Positions 1 to 8,507 of a stretch of 64,000 nt of DNA are shown here, one piece after another (the first letter of the stretch is position 1; every line of letters starts with the position of its first letter). Source of the DNA: Rhodobiaceae bacterium. GTDB lineage: Bacteria; Pseudomonadota; Alphaproteobacteria; RS24. Made by a program: the position numbers and the translations under genes. Location: positions 37,948 to 101,947 of the forward strand of contig PBLK01000007.1 in assembly GCA_002721725.1 (NCBI GenBank). The letters run 5' to 3'. A model generated the notes under the pieces. It saw only the letters and a program-made list of their open reading frames with translations, was not told the DNA's origin and did not search any database.

Positions 1-1
1 T

Positions 2-85
2 TCAAAAGAGCAAAGCGTGACGGGTCTGGATGAGGCGGTAGAGGCATTGGCGGCAGAGGCGACGCCGCCCGATTTGCGTATTTAG
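2..85 (+). CDS. C-terminal end of an unidentified protein (partial)
   Basis: An open frame enters from the left edge and stops with TAG at 83-85, giving 27 visible residues rich in Ala and Glu (ending ...TPPDLRI). Composition and codon use (GCG, GAG, CTG) fit a real alpha-proteobacterial coding end, but nothing identifies the family. The start lies outside the window. Confidence is limited by the short length. Confidence 0.45.
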   Translation, partial: SKEQSVTGLDEAVEALAAEATPPDLRI

Positions 86-111
86 AACTGTCACTCGATT
101 TTCGGCACAGC

Positions 112-264
112 TTAATCATTTTTCTGAACACCGGCATTGCCGAGTAGGGCGCGGCTCTTCCCATCTTTCAATCGAAATTTCAATGAGCGCCCTGTTGGTG
201 ACCATTCGGCGTAATAGCTATCGGTGAGTGCGGCATAGGGTGAGCTATGATCAACATAGTTCAA
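112..264 (-). pseudogene. possible remnant of a minus-strand gene
   Basis: The region between the first stop codon and the nitroreductase carries a minus-strand frame of about 50 codons, from a TTG at 264 to a TAA at 112. The translation is protein-like (residues such as YYAEWSPTGRSLKFRLKDGK), but there is no ATG and no ribosome binding site, and the frame is closed by TAA only a few codons upstream of the TTG. It could be the decayed tail of a gene or chance. No family is recognised. Confidence 0.2.
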
Positions 265-270
265 CGCTAT

Positions 271-299
271 TTGACTTTGATGGGGCGCAGTTATATGGC
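271..299 (+). promoter_or_regulatory. candidate promoter of the nitroreductase
   Basis: TTGACT at 271-276 resembles a sigma-70 -35 box. TATATG at 292-297 (spacer 15) or TATGGC at 294-299 (spacer 17) could be the -10. It lies just upstream of the AAGGAGA ribosome binding site near 311-317. The match is judged by eye and is only suggestive. Confidence 0.3.
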
Positions 300-328
300 A
301 GGTAACGCCTTAAGGAGAATAACACAGC

Positions 329-871
329 ATGGTCGAAACCAGAGAGTTTTTGAAAAAGCGTCGTTCGGTTCTTGCGCGCAATATGACCGCGCCGGGGCCT
401 GATGATGCGCAGCTGCGCGAATTGCTGAGCATTGCCGCGCGCGTGCCTGACCACGGCAAGCTCGCGCCTTGGCGCTTTGTGGTTCTGCAGGGCGTTGATC
501 GTGCAAAATTGGGCCATATTGCCGCCACCGCTTTGGGTGATGACAGCGTGGCTGAGCATTATGAACGCGCGCCGTGCGTCGTCGCTGTTTTGGCCTGCCC
601 GAAAGAGCATCCGAAAATTCCGCGCAGTGAAATGATTTTGTCAGCCGGCGCGGCCTGCATGAATTTGCTGACGGGGGCCCAATCTATGGGCTTTGCCGCG
701 CAATGGCTGACGGGCGCTGCCGCCTATGAAGAAGCTGTGTTGCGCGCGCTTGGCGGGGCGCAGGGCGATGAGATAGCGGGTTTTATTTATATCGGCACAG
801 CAGCTGAAGCGCCGAGTGAGAGGGCGCGCCCCGAATTGGACGATGTTGTCAGATTCGGCTTGGCGGATTAG
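329..871 (+). CDS. nitroreductase family protein (YdjA-like)
   Basis: A 180-residue FMN-dependent NAD(P)H oxidoreductase of the nitroreductase superfamily, closest in pattern to the short YdjA type. An Arg-rich N-terminus (KKRRSV, residues 10-15) and PDHGKLAPWRF near residues 40-50 match FMN-phosphate and isoalloxazine contact segments. GAACMNLL and GFAAQWLTG near 110-130, followed by GFIYIGT near 150, are typical of the YdjA group. AAGGAGA precedes the ATG at good distance. The natural substrate cannot be told. Eight bases separate it from the MATE exporter, so the two are probably cotranscribed, which would fit handling and export of redox-active or toxic compounds (inference). Confidence 0.9.
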   Translation: MVETREFLKKRRSVLARNMTAPGPDDAQLRELLSIAARVPDHGKLAPWRFVVLQGVDRAKLGHIAATALGDDSVAEHYERAPCVVAVLACPKEHPKIPRSEMILSAGAACMNLLTGAQSMGFAAQWLTGAAAYEEAVLRALGGAQGDEIAGFIYIGTAAEAPSERARPELDDVVRFGLAD

Positions 872-879
872 GCGCTCCC

Positions 880-2220
880 ATGAACAGTCTGACCCAAGAT
901 ATCAGGACATTGCTCAATCTCGCCTGGCCGGTGGTGATTTCGCGCGTCGGTATCTTGACACTTGGCATTACAGACACGGTAATGGTCGGGCGCTATGCGT
1001 CAGAGCATCTCGCCTATCTCGGCATCGGCATGGTGCCGAGCAATATTTATATTCTTATTATGATTGGCTTGCTCATGGGCACATCGGTTTTGGTGTCCAA
1101 CCGCTTTGGCGCAGGCCAATATGAAAAAACCGGCGAAGTGTTGTGGCACGCGCTGCCCTGGGGTTTTACCATCGGACTCATCGGTTTTTTGTTTTGCTAT
1201 TTCGGCGAGTTTTGGCTGCTCTTGACCGGCCAAGATGCTGAACTGGCAAAAAAAGGCGGACATATTTCAATCATTGCTGGATTGAGCCTGCCGCTTGCCG
1301 CCGTGCATATGACGACGGGTTTTTTCCTCGAAGGCATTCGCAATCCGCGCCCCGGCATGGTGATTATGATTGCCGCCAATATCATTAATATCTTCGCCAA
1401 TTATTTTCTCGTCTATGGCGTTTACGGCTTTCCTGAATTGGGAGCGGAAGGCTCAATCTGGGCGACCTTTATCGTGCGTTGCATGCAAGTGGCGGCCATT
1501 TTGTCTTATGTCTGGTTTTTCATCGACCATGAGAAATTTGGCTTGCGGAAGCCGAAAATCACCTGGCGTGGCGGCACGGAATTGCGCCGCATCGGTTATG
1601 CTTCGGGCATTTCAATGGGGCTGGAAAACGGCGCGTTTAATGCGTTGGTGCTGTTTGCTGGTTTCCTCGGTACGGCCGTTGTCGCGGCGCATGTCATTAT
1701 GATTAACGTGTTTGCGGTCTTCTTCATGATGGGGCTAGGCTTTGGCGTCGCGACCGCGGTCAGTGTCGGCAATGCCAATGGCGCGGGCGATATGGAGCAA
1801 GTATCTCGTTGGGCTTGGCTCGGCCTGTCATTGCAGAGCATTATCATGATTATTGCCGGGTTGCTGATGTGGCTGACCGCGCAAAGCACAGGCGAATTTT
1901 TCTCAAATGATCCTGCCGTTTACAATCTTGCGACGGCGATGATTGCATGGGTTTCCGTGTCGCTTGTGTTTGATACCGGCCAGTCGCTCATGGCCATGGC
2001 TTTGCGCGCACGAGGCGATACATGGGCACCGACTTTCATTCACTTTCTTGCTTACGGAGTGGTGATGATACCGCTTGCCTATCTGCTGATTTTCCCCCTA
2101 GGGCGCGGCGCAATGGGGTTGGCCGATAGCGTTATTCTGGGCACTTTCGTGCCGTTCATGCTGGTCATAATGCGCTATCTCCAGCTTGACCGGCGCGCCT
2201 TAAAAACCCAAACAGCCTAG
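880..2220 (+). CDS. MATE family efflux transporter
   Basis: A 446-residue polytopic inner-membrane protein of the MATE (NorM/DinF) family, which exports cationic drugs and metabolites by Na+ or H+ antiport. The N-terminal segment with LAWPVVISRVG and ITDTVMVGRY matches the start of the first MATE half. About twelve hydrophobic segments in two halves follow, and the length is the usual one. It starts 8 nt after the nitroreductase stop without a strong Shine-Dalgarno, suggesting coupled translation. Its TAG (2218-2220) overlaps the stop of the convergent CoA-transferase (2217-2219), so no room exists for a separate terminator. Confidence 0.92.
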   Translation: MNSLTQDIRTLLNLAWPVVISRVGILTLGITDTVMVGRYASEHLAYLGIGMVPSNIYILIMIGLLMGTSVLVSNRFGAGQYEKTGEVLWHALPWGFTIGLIGFLFCYFGEFWLLLTGQDAELAKKGGHISIIAGLSLPLAAVHMTTGFFLEGIRNPRPGMVIMIAANIINIFANYFLVYGVYGFPELGAEGSIWATFIVRCMQVAAILSYVWFFIDHEKFGLRKPKITWRGGTELRRIGYASGISMGLENGAFNALVLFAGFLGTAVVAAHVIMINVFAVFFMMGLGFGVATAVSVGNANGAGDMEQVSRWAWLGLSLQSIIMIIAGLLMWLTAQSTGEFFSNDPAVYNLATAMIAWVSVSLVFDTGQSLMAMALRARGDTWAPTFIHFLAYGVVMIPLAYLLIFPLGRGAMGLADSVILGTFVPFMLVIMRYLQLDRRALKTQTA

Positions 2221-3425
2221 TCTTTGTGCTGGCCGATAATACCGGCTTCGAGATATTTTTTGCACGTCTCTTCATCGATGCCGAATTGTTCCAGCACTTC
2301 CATTGTATGCTGACCGATTTCCGGCAGCGGCCCTTTCGGGTCGGTGCTTTCACCGCCAAAGCGAATGGGTGAGGCAATGTTTTTATAGCTTGTCCCGTCG
2401 GCTTTCGGCATATCGACATAAACACCAGCGGCGTGCATTTGCGGGTCTTCAAAAGATTGCTCGAAGGTTTGCACCGGCGACCAGATAAGCCCGGCCTCGT
2501 CTAGAATTGGTGTCCATTCTGCAAGTGTTTTTTTGGCAAATGCCTCGTCCATTATGGCAATCAAATCGACACCATTCCGGCGGCGGTCGCGCAAGCTACC
2601 GAAACGTTCATCTTCCAATAAATCCTCGCGGTCAATGGCGCGCGCAACATCGGGCCAATCCGGCTCATTGGGCCGGCCATTGATGAACAGCCAATACTCA
2701 TCTTTGGTCATGTAGAAATTATTAATTGCGACAATCGCTTCGTTGCGTGGGCGCGACCGGGCAATGCGGCCATAACGCAACCAGGTCCCGTAATCGCAGC
2801 CGACTGTATAGGCGGCGGAACGAACAAGCGAACTTTCTACCAAAGTGCCTTTGCCAGTGTCGCGGGCTTTTAACAGCGCAGCCAAAATACCGCTGGCCGT
2901 GGCGATTCCGGTAATATGATCACCCGCCGCCGTGCGCAGTGGGGCAGGGGCTGCGCCTTTCGGCGTCATAATCCAGCCGAAGCCTGACTTGGCGTTAAAA
3001 GCCGCCGTGTCAAAGCCCGGCTTATCGGCTTCTTCGCCCTGAAGCCCGAAGCCTGTGACGCTGGCGTAAACCAGCTTCGGATTCATTTTGGACAGCGTGT
3101 CGAAATCCAAACCTTGTTGCTTTAATTGGCCGGGGCGGACATTGGTCAAAAATACATCAGCGTCTGCCACCAGCTTGCGGACAATCTCGCGTCCCTCATC
3201 TGTACCGGTATTGACAGCAATGGCCCGCTTGCCGCGATTGTCGAGGGCGGAGACCGGATTGTCAGGATAATCATCGGTCATGGCGCTGGCATAAAATTTG
3301 CGCATGGGACAGCCGCTCAGTGGCTCAATCTTAATCACATCGGCACCCCAATCGGCCATAATGCCACCAGCTGAGGGGGCCGCGATATAGGTTGCCATTT
3401 CAATAATTTTAATGCCTTCAAGCAT
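2217..3425 (-). CDS. class III (CaiB/BaiF) CoA-transferase
   Basis: A 402-residue family III CoA-transferase, moving CoA between carboxylic acids or racemising/isomerising acyl-CoAs in the cytoplasm. The N-terminal LEGIKIIEMATYIAAP, then MADWGADVIKIEP, RGKRAIAVNT and DVFLTNVRPGQL, follow the family order. The aspartate nucleophile expected in the central segment lies around ESSLVRSAAY, where the usual Asp is not obvious by eye. A longer open frame extends to 3632, but the ATG at 3425 is preceded by GGGAGA and begins the conserved domain, so it is preferred. It is divergent from the DksA-like gene, with which it shares the 52-bp intergenic region. Substrate unknown. Confidence 0.88.
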   Translation of the reverse strand: MLEGIKIIEMATYIAAPSAGGIMADWGADVIKIEPLSGCPMRKFYASAMTDDYPDNPVSALDNRGKRAIAVNTGTDEGREIVRKLVADADVFLTNVRPGQLKQQGLDFDTLSKMNPKLVYASVTGFGLQGEEADKPGFDTAAFNAKSGFGWIMTPKGAAPAPLRTAAGDHITGIATASGILAALLKARDTGKGTLVESSLVRSAAYTVGCDYGTWLRYGRIARSRPRNEAIVAINNFYMTKDEYWLFINGRPNEPDWPDVARAIDREDLLEDERFGSLRDRRRNGVDLIAIMDEAFAKKTLAEWTPILDEAGLIWSPVQTFEQSFEDPQMHAAGVYVDMPKADGTSYKNIASPIRFGGESTDPKGPLPEIGQHTMEVLEQFGIDEETCKKYLEAGIIGQHKD

Positions 3426-3477
3426 GGCCAGATCTCCCGTTTGCCGATAACTTAAAGCGAGGGAGCACGAAAAGGCA

Positions 3478-3804
3478 ATGACCGAAAAACAGATAAGAAC
3501 AATACTTTTGGCCAAGCGCCAGGAATTGGCCGATTTGCTTGATGTAAGTGCCGATGATGCCGCGCCTGTTGAATTGGACCAGACCCAGCAGGGGCGCTTG
3601 TCGCGCATGGATGCGTTACAACAACAAGCCATGGCGGCCGAAACGCAACGCCGCCGTCATCGGCAAGTGCTATTGCTCGATGCGGCTTTGCAACGTTTGG
3701 ATGATGGGGAATACGGACATTGCGTGAATTGCGGTGAGGAAATTGAAGCCAACCGGCTGGCGCTCGACCCGGCTACGCCGTTTTGCATTGCACACGCAAA
3801 ATAA
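3478..3804 (+). CDS. TraR/DksA-type zinc finger protein with an altered finger
   Basis: A 108-residue protein with a helical, basic N-terminal part and a C-terminal zinc finger of the TraR/DksA C4 type. In E. coli DksA-like proteins such a fold enters the RNA polymerase secondary channel or binds ribosome-associated factors. Here the ligands are C82-x2-C85-x17-C103, but the position of the fourth Cys is His106, making a possible C3H site. The GEYGHCVNCGEEI and RLALDPAT stretches are otherwise canonical. No acidic Asp pair at a coiled-coil tip is obvious, so it is unlikely to be a full DksA. The start is supported by GAGGGAG about 20 nt upstream and a weaker AAAGG close by. Confidence 0.82.
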   Translation: MTEKQIRTILLAKRQELADLLDVSADDAAPVELDQTQQGRLSRMDALQQQAMAAETQRRRHRQVLLLDAALQRLDDGEYGHCVNCGEEIEANRLALDPATPFCIAHAK

Positions 3805-3856
3805 TATGCACAAATAAGCCATTGCCCGTATGGCGCGTGCCGTTTAACACAACGCC

Positions 3857-5089
3857 ATGAATTATTTCGCTTTCATGCGCGCGCATTACCTCTTTTTGCT
3901 GTTCGGTTTCTTGATGATGGGGTTGTCAAATTTCGGGCAGACTTTTTTCATCGCGCTCTACAGCAATGAAATTCGGGCGCTGTTCAACCTTTCCAATGCC
4001 GGATTTGGTGGCCTTTACTCAACCATGACGCTGCTCAGCGCGGCGGTGATGCTTTATTCGGGACGCTTTATCGATGCTTGGCCGCTCCGTCGTTTCACCT
4101 TGTTTGTTTTGGGTGGGCTGGCCTTGGGCTGTCTGATCATGGCCTCGGCGCAGCATATAATTTCCCTTGCTGCTGCGCTGTTTCTGCTGCGCCATTTCGG
4201 ACAGGGGCTGTCCAGCCATACCGGCATGACGACGGCGGGGCGCAGCTTTGCTGCCAATCGTGGGCAAGCGGTCTCTTTGGTGCAGTTGGGTTATGCCAGC
4301 TTTGAAGGTTTTTTTCCGCTCATGGCGGTGGCATTGATGGCCTATATTGGGTGGCAAGCAAGCTGGTTGGTATTTGCCGCTGCTTTGGTGCTATTGGCCG
4401 TGCCTTTGCAACTTTTTCTAAGCACTGCTGAGCCGAAACATGCGAATGATGATTTACACAGCGATAATCAAGAGGCCTCAGCAGAGCGCGGCGAGGTGCT
4501 GCGTGACCGGCGTTTTTATATGGTGATGCCGCTCTATCTCGCGCCACCGTTTTTCCTGACAGGTCTGTTTTTCCACCAGGTGCAATTGGCCGAAAGCCGC
4601 GACTGGCCGATTGATGCTTTGGCGGCGGCCTTTTCGCTCTATGCTTTTGCCAAAGTTACCGTTTCATTATTGACCGGCCCGAGCATTGATCGGCTGTCGG
4701 CTTTGCGTCTTATGCCATTAAGTGCTGCACCGCTCATTCTGGCCTTGAGCCTGCTGCTCATTCCCAATGATTTATTCGGCGCTTGGACGCCGTTTGTTTA
4801 TATGGGGCTTATCGGCATCAATCTTGGCATGGCAGGGCCGATCAGTGGCGGCTTGTGGCCAGAGCTTTTCGGCACGGTGCATTTGGGCGCGATACGTTCA
4901 TTGACTTCGCCCATTGTCGTCAGCGCCACGGCGGCTGCACCCGTCTTGTTCGGCGCGGCGATTGATATGGGCGTCGGCTTTAACACGCTGGCAAGTGGAG
5001 CCGTTGTCTCCATATTTGTCGCCGCCTTGCTTGCCTTTTCGGTACCAGCCGATAAACTCGCCACCAAAAGGGGAGAGCATAATGAATAA
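3857..5089 (+). CDS. major facilitator superfamily transporter
   Basis: A 410-residue inner-membrane protein with about twelve hydrophobic helices in two six-helix halves. They are separated by a charged cytoplasmic loop near residues 195-215 (EPKHANDDLHSDNQEAS). The GRFIDAWPLRRF segment after helix 2 corresponds to the MFS motif A region. The substrate cannot be deduced. No good Shine-Dalgarno is seen ahead of the ATG. The last 8 bp overlap the start of the NUDIX gene (ATGAATAA), so the two are translationally coupled and may serve one process. Confidence 0.85.
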   Translation: MNYFAFMRAHYLFLLFGFLMMGLSNFGQTFFIALYSNEIRALFNLSNAGFGGLYSTMTLLSAAVMLYSGRFIDAWPLRRFTLFVLGGLALGCLIMASAQHIISLAAALFLLRHFGQGLSSHTGMTTAGRSFAANRGQAVSLVQLGYASFEGFFPLMAVALMAYIGWQASWLVFAAALVLLAVPLQLFLSTAEPKHANDDLHSDNQEASAERGEVLRDRRFYMVMPLYLAPPFFLTGLFFHQVQLAESRDWPIDALAAAFSLYAFAKVTVSLLTGPSIDRLSALRLMPLSAAPLILALSLLLIPNDLFGAWTPFVYMGLIGINLGMAGPISGGLWPELFGTVHLGAIRSLTSPIVVSATAAAPVLFGAAIDMGVGFNTLASGAVVSIFVAALLAFSVPADKLATKRGEHNE

Positions 5090-5861
5090 TGAGGCGTTGA
5101 TTCCAGCTGCAACCGTGATGATGTTGCGCGACACGGCTGATGGCCCTGAAGTGTTCATGGTGGTGCGTCATCATGAAATTGACTTTGCTTCCGGCGCGCT
5201 TGTTTTCCCCGGGGGTAAAGTTGATTCGACTGATTTCGACCCAAGCTTGCGCGCGCATTGTGGCAGTGCCGATGTTTATGACGATAAGGAATTGGCGTTG
5301 CGCATTGCCTCCATTCGCGAGAGCTTCGAAGAATGCGGCATATTGCTGGCCCGCGAAAAAGGCGAAAGCGATTTCATATCGGCCGCGCGGTTGCAGGAAT
5401 TGGAAGGCTGGCGCGACCGTTTCAACAATGGCGATGCGACCATGCTCGAATTTGCTGAATCTGAAAATCTTGAATTTGCTGTCGATGCGCTCGGCTTTTT
5501 CGCCCATTGGATTACCCCGGAAATGATGCCGAAGCGCTTCGATACTTATTTTTACATGGCGCGCGCGCCGCAAGACCATATTGGCGAGCATGATGGCAGC
5601 GAGAGCGTGGACAGCATTTGGATTACCGCCAAACAAGCTTTGGCCGATGCCGATGCCAAAAAGCGCACGGTGATTTTCCCGACTCGAATGAATATCGAAA
5701 AATTCGCCAAACTCGAAAGTGTCGATGATGCGCTGTCGCAATGCGGCGATGTGGTGACGGTCACTCCCTTTATCGAAAAAGAGGGCGAAAAATCGTTTTT
5801 GCGAATTCAAGCCAATGCCGGTTATGGCGATCCGAAGGAAGACGTCACGCGCGGCTTTTAA
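5082..5861 (+). CDS. NUDIX hydrolase with an interrupted Nudix box (NUDT19-like)
   Basis: A 259-residue hydrolase of nucleoside-diphosphate-linked compounds. FPGGKVD at residues 42-48 begins the Nudix box, but the RESFEECG part lies at 79-86, so the box carries an insert of about 20 residues compared with GX5EX7REUXEEXGU. Such an insert is known from the NUDT19/RP2 type, which cleaves CoA and acyl-CoAs; that activity is inferred here, not shown. The start at 5082 (GGGGAGAG upstream, overlapping the MFS stop) is preferred over an upstream open frame with no family similarity. The abundant CoA metabolism around it fits a CoA-trimming role. Confidence 0.86.
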   Translation: MNNEALIPAATVMMLRDTADGPEVFMVVRHHEIDFASGALVFPGGKVDSTDFDPSLRAHCGSADVYDDKELALRIASIRESFEECGILLAREKGESDFISAARLQELEGWRDRFNNGDATMLEFAESENLEFAVDALGFFAHWITPEMMPKRFDTYFYMARAPQDHIGEHDGSESVDSIWITAKQALADADAKKRTVIFPTRMNIEKFAKLESVDDALSQCGDVVTVTPFIEKEGEKSFLRIQANAGYGDPKEDVTRGF

Positions 5862-5866
5862 GCGTT

Positions 5867-6667
5867 TTATGGCACAAATTGCTCGGCCAAAATGCGTTCA
5901 TCAAGGCCATGGTCCTTGTCAAACAGCATCAGCAAATTATGCGCTTTTGACTGGCGCACATTGACCTCAACAACATTACGAAACTCGCTATGGTCAGCGA
6001 CCGCGCTAATCGGGCGCTTATCGGCCTCCAGAGCACGGAAGGTCACTTTGGCATTTTCCGGCAAAAGCGCACCGCGCCAGCGCCGTGGACGGAAAGCCGA
6101 GATAGGGGTGAGTGCCAGCAATTTGGCATCAATGGGCAAAATCGGTCCATGGGCTGACAGATTATAGGCGGTGCTGCCCGCCGGTGTGGCCAGCAAAGCG
6201 CCGTCGCAAATCAATTCGTCCATGCGTGTTTTGCCATCGATTGAAATTTCTAATTTGGCCGCCTGGGCAGTCATGCGCAGCAACGACACTTCATTGATGG
6301 CTAATGCTTTATGGCTTTTGCCGTCGGCATCGGTGGCGTCCATTTCAAGCGGGTGCAGCAGGGTCATTTTGGCGTCGGCAATACGCTCTACGAGGTTCTC
6401 TTCATCAAAACGGTTCATCAAAAACCCGACCGAGCCGTGATTCATACCGAATATCGGCTTGCCTTGGTCCATAAAACCATGCAGCGAAGACAGCATCAGC
6501 CCATCGCCGCCAAGCGCGACAATTACATCGGCGTCTTCCGGTGATACGCCGGCATAGCGTGCATGCAAAGCGTCGCGCGCCGCCTCGGCCGCCGCTTCAG
6601 GGCTGGCAACAAAGCCCAGTTTTTTGCGTTTTGCTTCACTCACATCGCGTCCAATCACAACTTGCAT
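5867..6667 (-). CDS. nadK: NAD kinase
   Basis: An NAD kinase that phosphorylates NAD to NADP with ATP or polyphosphate. The conserved LGGDG motif, the [10 protein letters not shown] segment, the INEV motif and the [20 protein letters not shown] block appear in family order. The start is uncertain. ATG 6667 gives 266 residues; GTG 6643 would give the compact N-terminus common in alphaproteobacteria ([13 protein letters not shown]), and ATG 6703 is further upstream. None has a strong ribosome binding site. The gene converges with the NUDIX gene, with only 5 bp between stop codons. Confidence 0.93.
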   Translation of the reverse strand: MQVVIGRDVSEAKRKKLGFVASPEAAAEAARDALHARYAGVSPEDADVIVALGGDGLMLSSLHGFMDQGKPIFGMNHGSVGFLMNRFDEENLVERIADAKMTLLHPLEMDATDADGKSHKALAINEVSLLRMTAQAAKLEISIDGKTRMDELICDGALLATPAGSTAYNLSAHGPILPIDAKLLALTPISAFRPRRWRGALLPENAKVTFRALEADKRPISAVADHSEFRNVVEVNVRQSKAHNLLMLFDKDHGLDERILAEQFVP

Positions 6668-6727
6668 CAGCGACCATAAATCGCCACAGTCGATATGTAG
6701 CATGATAAAATAAGAAAGGAAGACGCC

Positions 6728-6924
6728 ATGCCACAGACAACACAATACCAAGGTGCGCGGATCATCCCTTGTTTGGTCTATCACGATGCTGATGAAGCGA
6801 TTATTTGGTTCGACCGCACCTTGGGTTTTTTACCGTTTTGCTGCAGGTCGAAGGCGAGGGCTTTACGGTGCGCGATCCGGAAGGGCATATTTAGAGCTTC
6901 GGAGATTACAGCCCATGGGTTTAA
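6728..6924 (+). pseudogene. decayed VOC (glyoxalase/PhnB-like) protein gene
   Basis: The gene starts intact with AAGAAAGGAAG ahead of ATG 6728 and encodes an N-terminal VOC half ([21 protein letters not shown], with only its first part conserved). Around 6825-6846 the sequence jumps, and the C-terminal end of the same fold resumes in another frame at 6847 (EGEGFTVRDPEGHI). Within it the expected Trp codon of the usual HIWSFG motif is TAG (6892-6894). The frame then continues through SFGDYSPWV to a natural TAA at 6922-6924. So there is an internal deletion of roughly 70 codons, a frame change and a nonsense codon. The remnant is non-functional. Confidence 0.8.
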
Positions 6925-6956
6925 TGGGAGCGCAATAGAGAATTAAGGTAAGCGTT

Positions 6957-8456
6957 ATGTGTGAACAATTTATTTTGAGTGTTGACCAAGGAACAACGTC
7001 ATCGCGGGCCCTGGCCTTTGACAAAGCCGGTCAGGTGAGGGCGGTGGCGCAACGCGAGTTCCGACAAATTTTTCCCGATGATGGCTGGGTAGAGCATGAT
7101 GCGCTGGAAATTTGGGATACCACGCTGGCCTGCTGCAAAGACGTGCTGGCGGAATTGGGGACCAAGAATTTTGCTGCTATCGCCATCACCAATCAGCGCG
7201 AAACAGCCGTCATATGGGAACGCGCGACCGGCAAACCGATTGCCAATGCGATTGTTTGGCAAGATCGCCGCACGGCTGAAATTTGCAGTAGGTTAAAAGA
7301 GGCCGGTCATGAGGCGGCCATTATCGCCAAGACTGGCTTACTGCTCGACCCTTATTTTTCCGCCAGTAAGGTCGGCTGGCTACTTGATAATGTCGAAGGC
7401 GCGCGTGCTAAAGCCGAGGCCGGAGAGTTGGCCTTTGGCACTATTGACAGTTGGTTGGTCTGGCAATTAACCGAGGCGGCGAGTCATGTAACCGATGCTA
7501 GCAATGCCGCACGAACTAGCTTGTTCAATATTTATAACAATCAATGGGATTCTGACTTGCTTGCGCTGTTTGGCGTGACGGCAAATATGATGCCCGAGGT
7601 AAAAGATAATGCTGCCGATTTCGGCACATCGAGCGAAAGGACGCTCGGCGTTGCTTTGCCGATTTTGGGTATGGCCGGTGACCAGCAAGCAGCAACAATC
7701 GGGCAGGCCTGTTTTAAGCCGGGCATGATTAAATCAACCTATGGCACGGGCTGTTTTGTTTTGGCCAACACGGGTGACAAGGCGGCGGTCTCATCGAACC
7801 GCTTGCTGACAACAATCGGCTATCGGCTTAAAGGCAAGACCACTTATGCTCTGGAAGGCAGTATTTTTATGGCCGGTGCGATTGTGCAATGGCTGCGCGA
7901 CGGTTTGCAATTGGTGGAGCATGCCTCTGATACGCAGGCTTTGGCGGAGGCCGCCAATCCTGACAGCGCGGTAATTATGGTGCCGGCCTTTACCGGCTTG
8001 GGGGCGCCGCATTGGGCGCCCGATGCGCGCGGCGCCATTTTTAATATGACGCGCGACAGCAACAAGGCCGATATTGCGCGTGCTGCGCTGGAGAGCGTGT
8101 CTTTGCAGACGGCTGATTTGATGCGCGCCATTGCGGATGATATGGCTGCGGCGGGTATGGACGTGCCGCCGCGGTTGCGGGTCGATGGCGGCATGGTGGC
8201 TAATAACTGGTTGTGCCAGAGTCTTGCCAATTTATGCGACTGCCCGATTGACCGTCCGGCCATTACCGAAACCACAGCCTTGGGCGCAGCCATGCTGGCC
8301 ATGTTACAATTGGACTGGTTTGACAGCCTTGATGCTCTGGGCGAAAATTGGGCGCTGGAAGCACAATTTGAACCGGAAATGGCGAGCGAAAAACGCGATG
8401 AGAAGCGCGCGCTTTGGCAGGCGGCTTTGCAACAGGTTTTGAGCAGTGCCAATTGA
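6957..8456 (+). CDS. glpK: glycerol kinase
   Basis: A 499-residue FGGY-family kinase converting glycerol and ATP to glycerol 3-phosphate. The N-terminal SVDQGTTSSRA, the NQRETAVIWERATGKPI and WQDRRT segments, the AGDQQAATIGQACF motif and GMIKSTYGTGCF are diagnostic for GlpK rather than other FGGY kinases. The length is standard. An AAGG box lies upstream of the ATG. No glpF, glpD or glpR is adjacent, so it stands apart from a glp regulon and is followed by a class II aldolase-like gene 51 bp on. Confidence 0.95.
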   Translation: MCEQFILSVDQGTTSSRALAFDKAGQVRAVAQREFRQIFPDDGWVEHDALEIWDTTLACCKDVLAELGTKNFAAIAITNQRETAVIWERATGKPIANAIVWQDRRTAEICSRLKEAGHEAAIIAKTGLLLDPYFSASKVGWLLDNVEGARAKAEAGELAFGTIDSWLVWQLTEAASHVTDASNAARTSLFNIYNNQWDSDLLALFGVTANMMPEVKDNAADFGTSSERTLGVALPILGMAGDQQAATIGQACFKPGMIKSTYGTGCFVLANTGDKAAVSSNRLLTTIGYRLKGKTTYALEGSIFMAGAIVQWLRDGLQLVEHASDTQALAEAANPDSAVIMVPAFTGLGAPHWAPDARGAIFNMTRDSNKADIARAALESVSLQTADLMRAIADDMAAAGMDVPPRLRVDGGMVANNWLCQSLANLCDCPIDRPAITETTALGAAMLAMLQLDWFDSLDALGENWALEAQFEPEMASEKRDEKRALWQAALQQVLSSAN

Positions 8457-8507
8457 CAAATAACAAGTTTAATAGCACGCTAATTCGAATCTTGAGGGAG
8501 ACCCGTT

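Noticed and set aside
3426..3632. N-terminal extension of the CoA-transferase frame
   Set aside because: It overlaps the divergent DksA-like gene and has no family similarity; ATG 3425 has GGGAGA upstream.
4980..5810. A 276-codon minus-strand open frame opposite the NUDIX gene
   Set aside because: It is a shadow of the NUDIX coding strand, with no ribosome binding site or recognisable pattern.
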